A stretch of DNA of 8,156 nucleotides from Candidatus Omnitrophota bacterium (GCA_023818865.1 JAMWDF010000107.1:1-8156); one strand, 5' to 3'. Counted from the first letter of the stretch, positions 1-6,716 are shown. The notes: generated by a model not told the origin, from the sequence alone. Translations and numbers: made by a program.

Positions 1-2130
1 ACTGAAGGAAGGTACGAAGTTACCGCTACCATTTTTGATAAAGATGGCAACATGCTTGGCGAGATGAAGGATACAGTAGAAAAGAAAATCTTTCCTTTTG
101 AGCATAACACCCTGGGTATTTCTGAAAAAGTGCTCTATCCTTGGACCCCGATCAGAGTAAATCAGGCAACTTGCAGTCTTTCTGTCTGGAACAGAACCTA
201 CCAACTGGCGCCAACTGGACTGCCAGCCCAAATAAAAACAGCTGGGCAAGAGATTCTTTATTCCCCAGTCGTTATCAGAGAAAAGGTTGGGGGAAAAACC
301 GAACCGCTGAAAGGACAAGGGGTGATTTTTACTGAAATCAAGGACCACCAGCTTAAAGCCATTGCCAGAAGCGCTGGAAGAAAAGTCAAGGCGGAAATCA
401 GCCTGCTGGGTGAATTTGATGGTCTGCTGAAGTATGAAGTTACCCTTACCGGGGGAAAAGATGCTCTGGTAGAAGGGCTGGAACTGGTCATCCCATTTAA
501 GGAAAAGAAGGCTGGATTTATTCATGCTGCCGGCGATGGTTGCCGCAGTAATATCTCCAAACAGTTGCCTGGGAACAAGGGAAGAATCTTTGACTCTACT
601 GAGGTTCTTAATTGGACGATGCCAGCGGCCTGGCTGAGTTATGTTTGGCTGGGTGATTATGAAAGAGGGTTGTGCTGGTGGGCAGATTCAGCAGAAGGCT
701 GGAGCTTGCCGAAAGCAAAGAATAAGCCAGTAGTCACTGTTTACCGAAAAAATGGCTGGGTGGAATTGGTCTTCAGTCTGATTGACCAAACCAGGCCGGT
801 CCTCTGGAAAAACGAACGGCCAAGAAAAATAGTCTTTGCCCTTGAAGCCACCCCCATTAAGCCAAGACCTTCCTGGGCAAGAGAAATTGGGATAGTAGAA
901 ACTAGCCTCACCAGACAGAACGCTCCCCGGTTTTACTGGGTGGGGAATACCTACTGGACTTTTTTCGGCCAGGAGAAACAAAATGAACCAGCCACAGGGA
1001 AATACACCTTCGCTCATCTCCGCCCAATCAACGAAGCCGCAGCCGTTGAACTAAAAAAACGGACGGCGGAGCAGAAAAAACAGGGGCGGCAAACCTTAGT
1101 TTATACAGATATGCGGGCTCGCTCCCTGGCTCATGAGGAACCAAAGTACTTTGCCTGGGAATGGTCGCCAACCACAGAGGATATCAGAAAAAAGGAAATT
1201 GCCGAGGCTCCTTACTACGCGGCCAGAAGAATTTCCGCCACCCAAAGCCGGATTGATTACGACCTCTGGTGCTTTAACCTCGGGATGGAATTAGGGATTG
1301 ATTGCTGGTATTTTGACGAGATTCAGAATGAAGGCCAGATTAATCCGGCGGTGGACTTAGGTTACCAGGACGAGGAAGGAAGATGGTTACCCACCGGCCG
1401 GCTTTTTGCTTACCGGGAGTTATGGAAAAGACTTTACACGCTGATGCAGGAAAAAGGCCAGAAGGAACCCATCATTGTGATTCATAACACCAGTACTACT
1501 TATGCTGGTCCCATGGCTTTTACTACTACCACCTGGGATTTTGAGGAAGTTAATACTGAGCCGAAAAGCCGACAGTTAACCATGTTTGGTCTGGGGTACC
1601 TGGTAGCGGAAACCATGGGGCACCAGTACGGATTTGTCGGTTCAACCCTTGGCCCTTTGGGTCCTGAATACAATTTTGAACCCTGGCTGAAAAAGTATCC
1701 AGACCAAGCGGAAAGCGCAGCCAGACACTGGATGGGTGTCCATATGGTGTTGGATATGAATCCTTACCTTGCTCATCACCCGGCTGTGGTTAAGGGATTG
1801 AAACTTTTAGGCGAGTTTGGTTGGAATCAGCCTGATTGTCAGTGGCTACCTTTCTGGAAGGCAGAAAAAGAAAAAATCTACTCCTTCACTCCTGGGGCAA
1901 CGGAGAGAGTGTATGTGGGGATGTACCGCCGGCCGGGAAAGGCGCTGGTGATTATTTTGAACGATAATCCAGAAGAACAGGTGGTCACCTGGATACCCTC
2001 AAGAAAACTGAAAGTCACCAGGGTGATGCAGGCGGAAGAACCGGAAAAGGAAATTCTTAGTTCTGGCGGGGCTTACCAGGTGAAGGTAGGTTACTTCAAT
2101 TATCAGGCTCTCCTGGTAGAAATGAAATAG
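1..2130 (+). CDS. GH123/DUF6067-like glycoside hydrolase, C-terminal part (5' end outside window)
   Basis: The frame is open from the first base, so the ATG at 52 is probably internal. The 17 codons before it (ending TATIFDKDGN) read as a beta-sandwich strand that continues smoothly. About 709 residues are visible. A segment starting FEHNTLGISEKVLYPWTPI matches the way GH123-N/DUF6067 modules begin. It is followed by beta-rich sequence, a probable (beta/alpha)8 catalytic region, and a C-terminal beta domain ending at the TAG. The segment GIDCWYFDEIQNEG carries an adjacent Asp-Glu pair (codons 439-440 from the window start). In GH123 such a pair serves substrate-assisted hydrolysis of N-acetylhexosaminides, so a glycosidase role is likely, but the substrate is inferred. 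Any signal peptide would lie outside the window. The gene is followed after 8 bases by uppP, probably in the same transcript. The family call is fairly secure; the specificity is not. Confidence 0.75.
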   Translation, partial: TEGRYEVTATIFDKDGNMLGEMKDTVEKKIFPFEHNTLGISEKVLYPWTPIRVNQATCSLSVWNRTYQLAPTGLPAQIKTAGQEILYSPVVIREKVGGKTEPLKGQGVIFTEIKDHQLKAIARSAGRKVKAEISLLGEFDGLLKYEVTLTGGKDALVEGLELVIPFKEKKAGFIHAAGDGCRSNISKQLPGNKGRIFDSTEVLNWTMPAAWLSYVWLGDYERGLCWWADSAEGWSLPKAKNKPVVTVYRKNGWVELVFSLIDQTRPVLWKNERPRKIVFALEATPIKPRPSWAREIGIVETSLTRQNAPRFYWVGNTYWTFFGQEKQNEPATGKYTFAHLRPINEAAAVELKKRTAEQKKQGRQTLVYTDMRARSLAHEEPKYFAWEWSPTTEDIRKKEIAEAPYYAARRISATQSRIDYDLWCFNLGMELGIDCWYFDEIQNEGQINPAVDLGYQDEEGRWLPTGRLFAYRELWKRLYTLMQEKGQKEPIIVIHNTSTTYAGPMAFTTTTWDFEEVNTEPKSRQLTMFGLGYLVAETMGHQYGFVGSTLGPLGPEYNFEPWLKKYPDQAESAARHWMGVHMVLDMNPYLAHHPAVVKGLKLLGEFGWNQPDCQWLPFWKAEKEKIYSFTPGATERVYVGMYRRPGKALVIILNDNPEEQVVTWIPSRKLKVTRVMQAEEPEKEILSSGGAYQVKVGYFNYQALLVEMK

Positions 2131-2138
2131 AGGAAGAA

Positions 2139-2888
2139 ATGTTACGGTCTACTGTTATTCTTAGCCTGGTCCAGGGTATGGCTGAATGGCTGCCTATCAG
2201 CAGTTCTGGCCACCTAGTAATATTCCGGCATTTTTTTGGTCTGGAAGGTAATCTTTCCCTGGATGTTTTTCTTCACCTTTCTTCCCTATTGGTAATTATT
2301 ATCTTTTTCCGCCATCAACTGGCCAGAATTTTCCAGGCTTTGAGACAAAAAAGGCAAGAGGCTCCAGAATTCCGAGTGACTCTTTTTGTTCTTGCCGGTT
2401 CAGCTATGACAGCCGCGGTTGGTTTACTCCTGAAACAGTGGGTAGATGCTTTTTCTACTCTGCCAACAATCGGTATTGCTTACCTAGTTAACGCTGCCCT
2501 TCTCTTTTTCTCCAGGCAAACAGGCAATAGGGAGATAGACTTGTCCCGGGCACTTCTTATCGGCCTGGTTCAAGCCCTGGCAGTTTTGCCTGGACTTTCC
2601 CGGTCAGGGAGCACCATCGCGGTTGGGCTAATCAGCGGGTTAAGTGGGCCAGAAGCCTTTCGCTTTTCTTTCCTCCTGGCTATTCCTGCCCTGGCCGGCG
2701 CCGGTTTAATTGAAGCCAGAAACTGGAGTAGTAGTCCTCCCCGGGTACTTCTGGTTGGATTTTCGGTTTGTTTTCTTGTTAGTTTTTTCAGTATTTCCCT
2801 CCTGCAAAAGCTCGTTGTTCGGAATAAACTTCACTGGTTTGCCTTTTATTGTTTAAGTTTAGGCTTGATACTCTTGCTCAAAGGGTGA
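2139..2888 (+). CDS. uppP: Undecaprenyl-diphosphatase (UppP/BacA family)
   Basis: This integral membrane phosphatase removes one phosphate from undecaprenyl diphosphate, recycling the lipid carrier for peptidoglycan and other surface polymers; overproduction gives bacitracin resistance in known cases. Both signature regions are present: QGMAEWLPISSSGHL (residues 12-26, with Glu16, the SSS run and His25) and PGLSRSGSTI (151-160, with Arg155). These match the catalytic Glu, His and Arg of the family. The rest is a series of hydrophobic segments, e.g. LLVIIIFF, LVNAALLFF and LVGFSVCFLVSFF. At 249 residues it is slightly shorter than the usual 265-280, mainly at the N-terminus, which begins almost directly in the first motif. 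A purine-rich AGAGGAAG stretch at 2129-2136 serves as ribosome binding site for the ATG. The last 43 bases overlap the end of the convergent HAD gene. Linkage to a glycosidase gene is unusual but may simply reflect cotranscription. Confidence 0.93.
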   Translation: MLRSTVILSLVQGMAEWLPISSSGHLVIFRHFFGLEGNLSLDVFLHLSSLLVIIIFFRHQLARIFQALRQKRQEAPEFRVTLFVLAGSAMTAAVGLLLKQWVDAFSTLPTIGIAYLVNAALLFFSRQTGNREIDLSRALLIGLVQALAVLPGLSRSGSTIAVGLISGLSGPEAFRFSFLLAIPALAGAGLIEARNWSSSPPRVLLVGFSVCFLVSFFSISLLQKLVVRNKLHWFAFYCLSLGLILLLKG

Positions 2889-3538
2889 GAAGCTGAAGAA
2901 AGCAATTGGCGGATGTGGAAATAGACCTCCAGAAGGTCATCAGTTTGGCAAACATAGTCAGCTAACTGATTAAGTTTTTCGCTGGTAGAATTGAAGGCGA
3001 TGGTGTAACCGCAAACCCTAGCCAAAGAAACATCCCCGTCACTGTCACCAACCGCTATGGCCTCCTGGGGCAGAAGCCCAAATGGTTTGAGTAATTGGCC
3101 GACCATCTTTCCTTTGCCGCCATGGGAAATGTTAATCCTGACCTCCCCGTTCAGGACTCCATCTTTGGCCATCAAATAATTGCAGACAATGGCGTCAAAA
3201 GGCACTTTTTCTTTTACCTGTTCGGCGACATACTGCAAACCGGTGGAAAGACCAATCAGTCTTAACCCGGCTTTCTTGATTTGCTTTAAGCAAACCGCAG
3301 CATTTTTGGAAAAAGGGATGGTAGAAAAAAGGCGTCTGATTTCTCTCTCCGGCAAACCCTGCCAGTGGCTGGCGTCAAGTTCGCAGAATTTCCGGTAACT
3401 AATTTTCCCGGCCAAAAACATCTCTTGATACCGGTAAGCTAAAACATCCCATTTGCCTAGTTTCTCATGGAGATAACGCCAGGAACTGATTGGCTTAGTA
3501 ATGGTACCATCAATGTCAAAGATGACTGCTTTAAACAT
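2846..3538 (-). CDS. HAD-superfamily phosphatase, phosphoserine phosphatase-like (HAD-IB)
   Basis: This is a soluble Mg2+-dependent phosphohydrolase with all four HAD motifs (230 residues from the chosen start): motif I DIDGT (8-12, Asp8 nucleophile, Asp10 acid/base), motif II STG (98-100), motif III lysine in GGKGK (Lys142 or Lys144), and motif IV GDSDGD (164-169). The cap region SSWRYLHEKLGKW resembles SerB-like proteins that precede or replace classical phosphoserine phosphatase. Serine synthesis would fit a neighbourhood that also holds cysK, but the substrate is an inference. I chose the ATG at 3538 over an in-frame ATG at 3559. It places the protein right before the first beta strand (MFKAVIFDIDGT), has AGGAG three bases upstream, and overlaps the rlmN stop by eight bases (ATGTTTAA), suggesting translational coupling. 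Its 3' end overlaps uppP on the opposite strand by 43 bases, so any terminator must lie inside coding sequence. Confidence 0.85.
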   Translation of the reverse strand: MFKAVIFDIDGTITKPISSWRYLHEKLGKWDVLAYRYQEMFLAGKISYRKFCELDASHWQGLPEREIRRLFSTIPFSKNAAVCLKQIKKAGLRLIGLSTGLQYVAEQVKEKVPFDAIVCNYLMAKDGVLNGEVRINISHGGKGKMVGQLLKPFGLLPQEAIAVGDSDGDVSLARVCGYTIAFNSTSEKLNQLADYVCQTDDLLEVYFHIRQLLSSASHPLSKSIKPKLKQ

Positions 3539-4580
3539 ATTCTCCTGCCAGTTGGCCACAAGCAGCCTGAATATCTTTCCCTCTGGACCGCCTGAGGGTA
3601 AAATTAGCCCTTTGCTTTTTCAACTCTTCCAAAAAACAGGCCAGTTTCTCCTTTTCCGGAGGTTGCCACTGACTATTAGGGACTGGACTCACAGAAATTA
3701 GGTTAATTTTTGCCCCCACGTTTTTCGCTGCTATGGCGAGAGCCTTAGCCTGCTCTACTGAATCATTGACGGTTTTGAGTAATACATATTCAAAGGTGAT
3801 AATTCGTCCAGTACTTTCAGTGTAACGGCGGCAGGCCGCCAGCAATTCTTTTACCGGATAAAGCCGGTTGATAGGCATCAGACTACTTCTGAGTTTGTCA
3901 TCCACAGCGTGGAGGGAAACAGATAGTTCTACCTGCCAACCAATCTGGCTAAATTTATCTATTCCCGGGATGTGGCCAGCAGTGGAAACTGTGATTTTCC
4001 GGCTCCCAATGTTCAAGCCGTCTGGATGATTAATGATTTTGATGGCTTTAACAACCGAGTCAAAGTTATCAAATGGCTCGCCCATGCCCATGAAAACCAG
4101 GTGGGTAACAGCTACCTTCCGGGTAAACCGAACATAAAGCACCTGATCAACAATCTCACCAGCCGTTAAATTTCTTCTCATTCCTTTCTTCCCGCTGGCG
4201 CAAAAAGCACACCGGTAGCGGCAACCCACCTGGCTGGAAACGCAGAGTGTCTGACGTTTACCGGAAGGAATGAGGACAGATTCCACCAAGTAACCGTCCT
4301 GGAGTTGGAATAGGTACTTTTCCACCCCGTCCTTGGCTTTTCTTAAGTTAACTACTAACGGGGAGGAAAGTCGGAAATTTTCCCCCAGTTTCTTCTTCAA
4401 GCCAACCGGCAGATTTCTCATCTCAGAAAAATCTGAAACTCCCTGGTGGTAAATCCAGGAGAAAATCTGTCTTCCCCGGTAAGCCGGTTCACCTAAAGAA
4501 ACCAGCCTTTCCTGCATTTCTTTTAAAGACAGGTCTTTGATGTTTTGGGGGAGATTTTTCTGATTCTGGTTTTCAGTCAT
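3531..4580 (-). CDS. rlmN: Dual-specificity 23S rRNA (A2503-C2)/tRNA (A37-C2) methyltransferase RlmN
   Basis: This radical-SAM enzyme methylates C2 of adenosine 2503 in 23S rRNA and, in characterised members, A37 of some tRNAs, supporting translational accuracy. The 349-residue length is normal. The 4Fe-4S motif is CRYRCAFC, i.e. C-X3-C-X2-C at Cys120, Cys124 and Cys127. The two further essential cysteines are present: Cys113 (LCVSSQVGC, equivalent to E. coli Cys118) and Cys341 (AACGQL, equivalent to methyl-carrying Cys355). GMGEP at 165-169 is the SAM-binding GGE-like motif. The N-terminal helical RNA-binding region (residues 14-70, with GEPAYRGRQIFSWIY) is typical. The predicted start has GGAG about ten bases upstream. 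The gene lies 25 bases downstream of the alpha/beta hydrolase gene, and its end overlaps the HAD gene. Antibiotic-resistance Cfr is the close relative, but the overall pattern here is housekeeping RlmN. Confidence 0.96.
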   Translation of the reverse strand: MTENQNQKNLPQNIKDLSLKEMQERLVSLGEPAYRGRQIFSWIYHQGVSDFSEMRNLPVGLKKKLGENFRLSSPLVVNLRKAKDGVEKYLFQLQDGYLVESVLIPSGKRQTLCVSSQVGCRYRCAFCASGKKGMRRNLTAGEIVDQVLYVRFTRKVAVTHLVFMGMGEPFDNFDSVVKAIKIINHPDGLNIGSRKITVSTAGHIPGIDKFSQIGWQVELSVSLHAVDDKLRSSLMPINRLYPVKELLAACRRYTESTGRIITFEYVLLKTVNDSVEQAKALAIAAKNVGAKINLISVSPVPNSQWQPPEKEKLACFLEELKKQRANFTLRRSRGKDIQAACGQLAGEYV

Positions 4581-4605
4581 CAGCAGGAAACTCCAATTGC
4601 CCTGG

Positions 4606-5676
4606 CTAGAGCCACTTCTTCAGGAAGGCCAGACCACTCTCATACCTGATTTCATGCCCCCCAGAATGTAAGTCCAGTTGAAACCTATCCGCCAAGCCAA
4701 GTTTTTCATAATGGGTTTTGGCCTGCTGGAATTCTCTTACCACCCAGGGCCACCAGGAAACGCCATCTGCCTTACCTGTCTGGATGAGGAATGGTCTGGG
4801 GCAAATGAGCGAAATTAGGTCAGCATCCCGGAATTCCCGGAGCCATCCAGGAATAAATATATGCTCTTCTTCTGTAGAAAGGAAACAACTGTAACGGGGG
4901 TCATCCACAATCATTTTTTCCAGTCGGTGGTTGAAGAAAGCGCAGCAAATCCCCAGTTTAATCCTCGGTTCCACCGGCAGGCTTAAAAGGGTATAGTAGC
5001 CGCCAAGACTGATACCCCACATAGCGATTCTCTCTGGGTCAACTTCTCTCCGGGTGCCAAGATAGTCCAAGAACCTTTTCAATTTGGAGACTTCCAGCCC
5101 AGCCAGAGTAGCTCCCAGGAGTAACGCCAGCCGCTGGTAACGCCGGCGTTCAAGACCGGTGAGATGCTGGGGGGCCATCACCGCATAACCAGCAGCCGCC
5201 AGCTGGTAACCGTAAGCATGATAATAGTTAGGTCCATCCAGAAAACCCATGACTCTTTCCGGGTTAGAACTAATCCCGTGTTGGGCAATCACCAAAGGTA
5301 GTTTTGTTTTTTTCCCTTTCTTGGGTAGCGCCAAAATAGCCCGGCACCGGAGATGGCGCGCAAACCTGATAGAAACCCAGAAAGCTTTCACTTTGGTATC
5401 TTCCAGAAAAGGTTCCTCCTCTGGCTCAAAATCTCCTTCTGGCTGGAAACTCCCCAGGGCAACAGTCCATCTTTGCCGGTTAGGCTCCACTGATTGGAGG
5501 AAAGCCTCCAAAGAGGAGTAATCCCGCTTCCAAAAACAGGCCTGTCTCTTAGGATAGTCATCCAAAATCAAAGAGCGAAGATAGTCTTCGGTTTCCCGGC
5601 GCAGAATAGACTGCTGGTCTTCAGCCGAGCGCTCCAGGTAGCCTGAACTAATATCTCTAACCTGGCCGTACTCCAT
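4606..5676 (-). CDS. Alpha/beta hydrolase, dienelactone hydrolase/acetyl-esterase-like
   Basis: A 356-residue serine hydrolase without an evident signal peptide, so probably cytoplasmic. The N-terminal ~100 residues are a charged, partly helical region (with the acidic run DFEPEEEPF) not typical of the minimal fold. The alpha/beta domain then starts around residue 110. PLVIAQHG (127-134) provides the oxyanion-hole strand. The nucleophile elbow is GISLGG (221-226, Ser223). The likely acid is Asp304 in GKADGV, and the likely base is His341 in SGGHE. This is the arrangement of Abhydrolase_7/dienelactone-hydrolase-like proteins, many of which are carbohydrate or small-ester esterases; the substrate here is unknown. 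An AGGAG ribosome binding site lies six bases upstream of the ATG. The gene is 71 bases after the hycI-like gene and 25 bases before rlmN, so it is probably in their operon. The fold assignment is firm, the exact family less so. Confidence 0.85.
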   Translation of the reverse strand: MEYGQVRDISSGYLERSAEDQQSILRRETEDYLRSLILDDYPKRQACFWKRDYSSLEAFLQSVEPNRQRWTVALGSFQPEGDFEPEEEPFLEDTKVKAFWVSIRFARHLRCRAILALPKKGKKTKLPLVIAQHGISSNPERVMGFLDGPNYYHAYGYQLAAAGYAVMAPQHLTGLERRRYQRLALLLGATLAGLEVSKLKRFLDYLGTRREVDPERIAMWGISLGGYYTLLSLPVEPRIKLGICCAFFNHRLEKMIVDDPRYSCFLSTEEEHIFIPGWLREFRDADLISLICPRPFLIQTGKADGVSWWPWVVREFQQAKTHYEKLGLADRFQLDLHSGGHEIRYESGLAFLKKWL

Positions 5677-5747
5677 TCTTTCTCCTTCGGCTAATCTCTG
5701 CCTGGCTTGGTTTTACCCTTAGCCTTTACCATGAAAAGTGATCGTAG

Positions 5748-6254
5748 TCAAGCCGGTGGGAATTGAAAACTTAAATACTGGATAATTTCCTCAGCACTCT
5801 GTTTTACAGGAGGAGAAAGGCCTTCACCTATCTTCACCATAAGCGGCTGAATCCCGAGAAACCTTGGTGTCACCCCGGTTCTCTCCTTTAAATGAGCAAG
5901 TGCCACTGTTAGGGGGAAAAAATGAGTAGAGATAAAAGACTCAGGAAGTTTTCTTAGAGAAAGAAACCGAATTTCCCCGGGAAAGCCGCCGAAGTCAGTC
6001 GCGTCTATCACCACTATCCAGGCGATTGGGCCGGATGGTAATTTATGACCAAGGATTCTTTCAGGGCTGTTTCCGGCATCAATAATATGAAGGAATTGGC
6101 GATTGCTCAATCTTGAGGCAATGTAGGGCCCTACACCATCGTCAGTCTTCAAGATATGACCAACCGCCAGAAGAATGTGCCAACTGCCCTTCTGCCTTTT
6201 TAGTAAATTTTTTACCTCATAGATCAGCTTTGATTGCCCGGAGATATGATCCAT
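5748..6254 (-). CDS. hycI: HycI-type [NiFe]-hydrogenase maturation protease
   Basis: HycI-family endopeptidases cut the C-terminal tail from a hydrogenase large subunit after nickel insertion. This 168-residue protein aligns with the E. coli HycI pattern along its length: VGHILKTDDGVGP (31-43), IDAGNSPE (58-65), IDATDFGGFPGEIR (83-96), STHFFPL (109-115) and FLGIQP (132-137). The three nickel-ligand positions are kept as Asp39, Asp84 and His111, matching Asp16, the Asp of VDATD, and His90 in E. coli. One oddity is that the Asn of the usual VGN motif is His33. The N-terminus carries about 20 extra residues. The ribosome binding site is weak (AAGG near the ATG). No hydrogenase subunit or hyp gene lies in the window, so its partner must be encoded elsewhere. 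It is the first gene of a probable operon with the hydrolase, rlmN and the HAD phosphatase. The family is clear; the substrate is unknown. Confidence 0.9.
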   Translation of the reverse strand: MDHISGQSKLIYEVKNLLKRQKGSWHILLAVGHILKTDDGVGPYIASRLSNRQFLHIIDAGNSPERILGHKLPSGPIAWIVVIDATDFGGFPGEIRFLSLRKLPESFISTHFFPLTVALAHLKERTGVTPRFLGIQPLMVKIGEGLSPPVKQSAEEIIQYLSFQFPPA

Positions 6255-6359
6255 ATTGCCTTAGGCTTAAGCTAATTACTGGTTTCCGAAAATTCCTTTG
6301 CTTGTCTTTTTCCCGCTTTTACCTGGGTGCCTGATATTCTTCTTGCAGTCGCTGCCTTT

Positions 6360-6368
6360 ATTATACCA
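6360..6368 (-). promoter_or_regulatory. Extended -10 promoter of the hycI-hydrolase-rlmN-HAD operon
   Basis: On the minus strand the sequence reads TGGTATAAT, a perfect TATAAT with the extended TG-N motif. The region 17-18 bases upstream (6383-6389) has no recognisable -35 box. Transcription would begin near 6353, leaving a leader of about 100 bases before the hycI ATG at 6254. An inverted repeat covers the place where the -35 box would be. Confidence 0.6.
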
Positions 6369-6377
6369 AATTTGTTC

Positions 6378-6406
6378 TTCGGTTAGCCCTTCTAAAGCTC
6401 ACCGAA
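6378..6406. repeat. Inverted repeat TTCGGT/ACCGAA overlapping the -35 region of the minus operon
   Basis: TTCGGT (6378-6383) is mirrored by ACCGAA (6401-6406). Inside, AGC (6385-6387) pairs with GCT (6397-6399) after one mismatch, giving nine pairs and a nine-base loop. Relative to the extended -10 element at 6360-6368 it covers roughly -25 to -53. This is a likely protein-binding site for an activator or repressor; an RNA role is less likely because it lies upstream of the predicted start. Confidence 0.45.
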
Positions 6407-6469
6407 AAGAAGCTTAAGTAGAAAAATCATCAGGAGGTCAATCCAACCTTTACCGGGTCATTTGTAAAT

Positions 6470-6492
6470 TTGCCTCCTGCCGTGAGAGGCAA
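6470..6492. repeat. Hairpin-forming inverted repeat
   Basis: TTGCCTC (6470-6476) is the exact reverse complement of GAGGCAA (6486-6492), with a nine-base loop. A second GAGGC copy at 6493-6497 gives an alternative pairing partner. There is no T-run after it on either strand, so it is not a standard terminator. Its role is unknown. Confidence 0.5.
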
Positions 6493-6514
6493 GAGGCGGG
6501 GAGAATAAAAAGAG

Positions 6515-6555
6515 AATTCTTGTTGCTAAGAAGACCTTGTATCTAAACAAGAATT
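6515..6555. repeat. Perfect 10-base inverted repeat with 21-base spacer
   Basis: AATTCTTGTT (6515-6524) is exactly mirrored by AACAAGAATT (6546-6555). It lies in the middle of the divergent intergenic region, away from both promoters. The AT-rich arms and long spacer fit a DNA-binding site or a remnant of an insertion better than a terminator. No target duplication is evident. Confidence 0.55.
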
Positions 6556-6615
6556 TGACAGCCAGGAATTAGCTAGAAGTAAGTGAAAAAAGAAAATAAC
6601 TTTTTTTGTCATCCA

Positions 6616-6633
6616 TTTTTTATCTTTTTTATC
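6616..6633. repeat. Tandem 9-base direct repeat in a T-rich tract
   Basis: TTTTTTATC occurs twice without a gap, at 6616-6624 and 6625-6633. It is preceded by a related seven-T run at 6601-6607. The tract is strongly T-rich on the plus strand and may be bent or slippage-prone. No function is apparent. Confidence 0.6.
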
Positions 6634-6658
6634 AGAAGCCCTGTGGAGCAGTTCTTTT

Positions 6659-6716
6659 GCCGAGGGTCAATTGGGGAATGTTTCCAGGCTGACTTCGGTT
6701 ACCTGCCTCGGCTTTT
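6659..6716 (+). ncRNA. Branched hairpin with UUCG tetraloop and T-run, possible terminator or small RNA 3' end
   Basis: GCCGAGG (6659-6665) pairs exactly with CCTCGGC (6706-6712). Within it, CAGG-(C)-TGAC (6685-6693) pairs with GTTACCTG (6698-6705). That is eight pairs with one bulged C, capped by the very stable TTCG loop closed by C-G. A small GGAA/TTCC hairpin lies at 6675-6685 and competes for C6685. TTTT follows at 6713-6716 on the plus strand only. The tetraloop and T-run both point to plus-strand RNA. A TTGACA box at 6555-6560 could be a -35 element for such a transcript, but no good -10 box follows it. I do not recognise a known riboswitch or RNA family. Confidence 0.35.

Noticed and set aside
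3539..3559. Upstream in-frame ATG giving the HAD protein seven more residues.
   Set aside because: It lies within rlmN coding sequence; the internal ATG at 3538 has AGGAG just upstream and starts directly before the first strand of the fold.
6431..6462. Strong Shine-Dalgarno-like AGGAGGT in the intergenic region.
   Set aside because: No ATG, GTG or TTG start follows at usable distance with an open frame.
6586..6607. AAAAAAG...CTTTTTT inverted repeat.
   Set aside because: Pure A/T arms in an A/T-rich tract; weak stem and expected by chance.
6526..6612. Minus-strand 28-residue hydrophobic frame, MTKKVIFFFHLLLANSW..., resembling a small membrane peptide or lipoprotein signal.
   Set aside because: No ribosome binding site; the sequence comes from an A/T homopolymer tract and spans the 10-base inverted repeat, so it is better explained by composition.
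6635..6658. Weak hairpin GAA-CTG/CAG-TTC followed by TTTT, terminator-like on the plus strand.
   Set aside because: Only six pairs split by a three-base bulge; the larger hairpin just downstream is far stronger.
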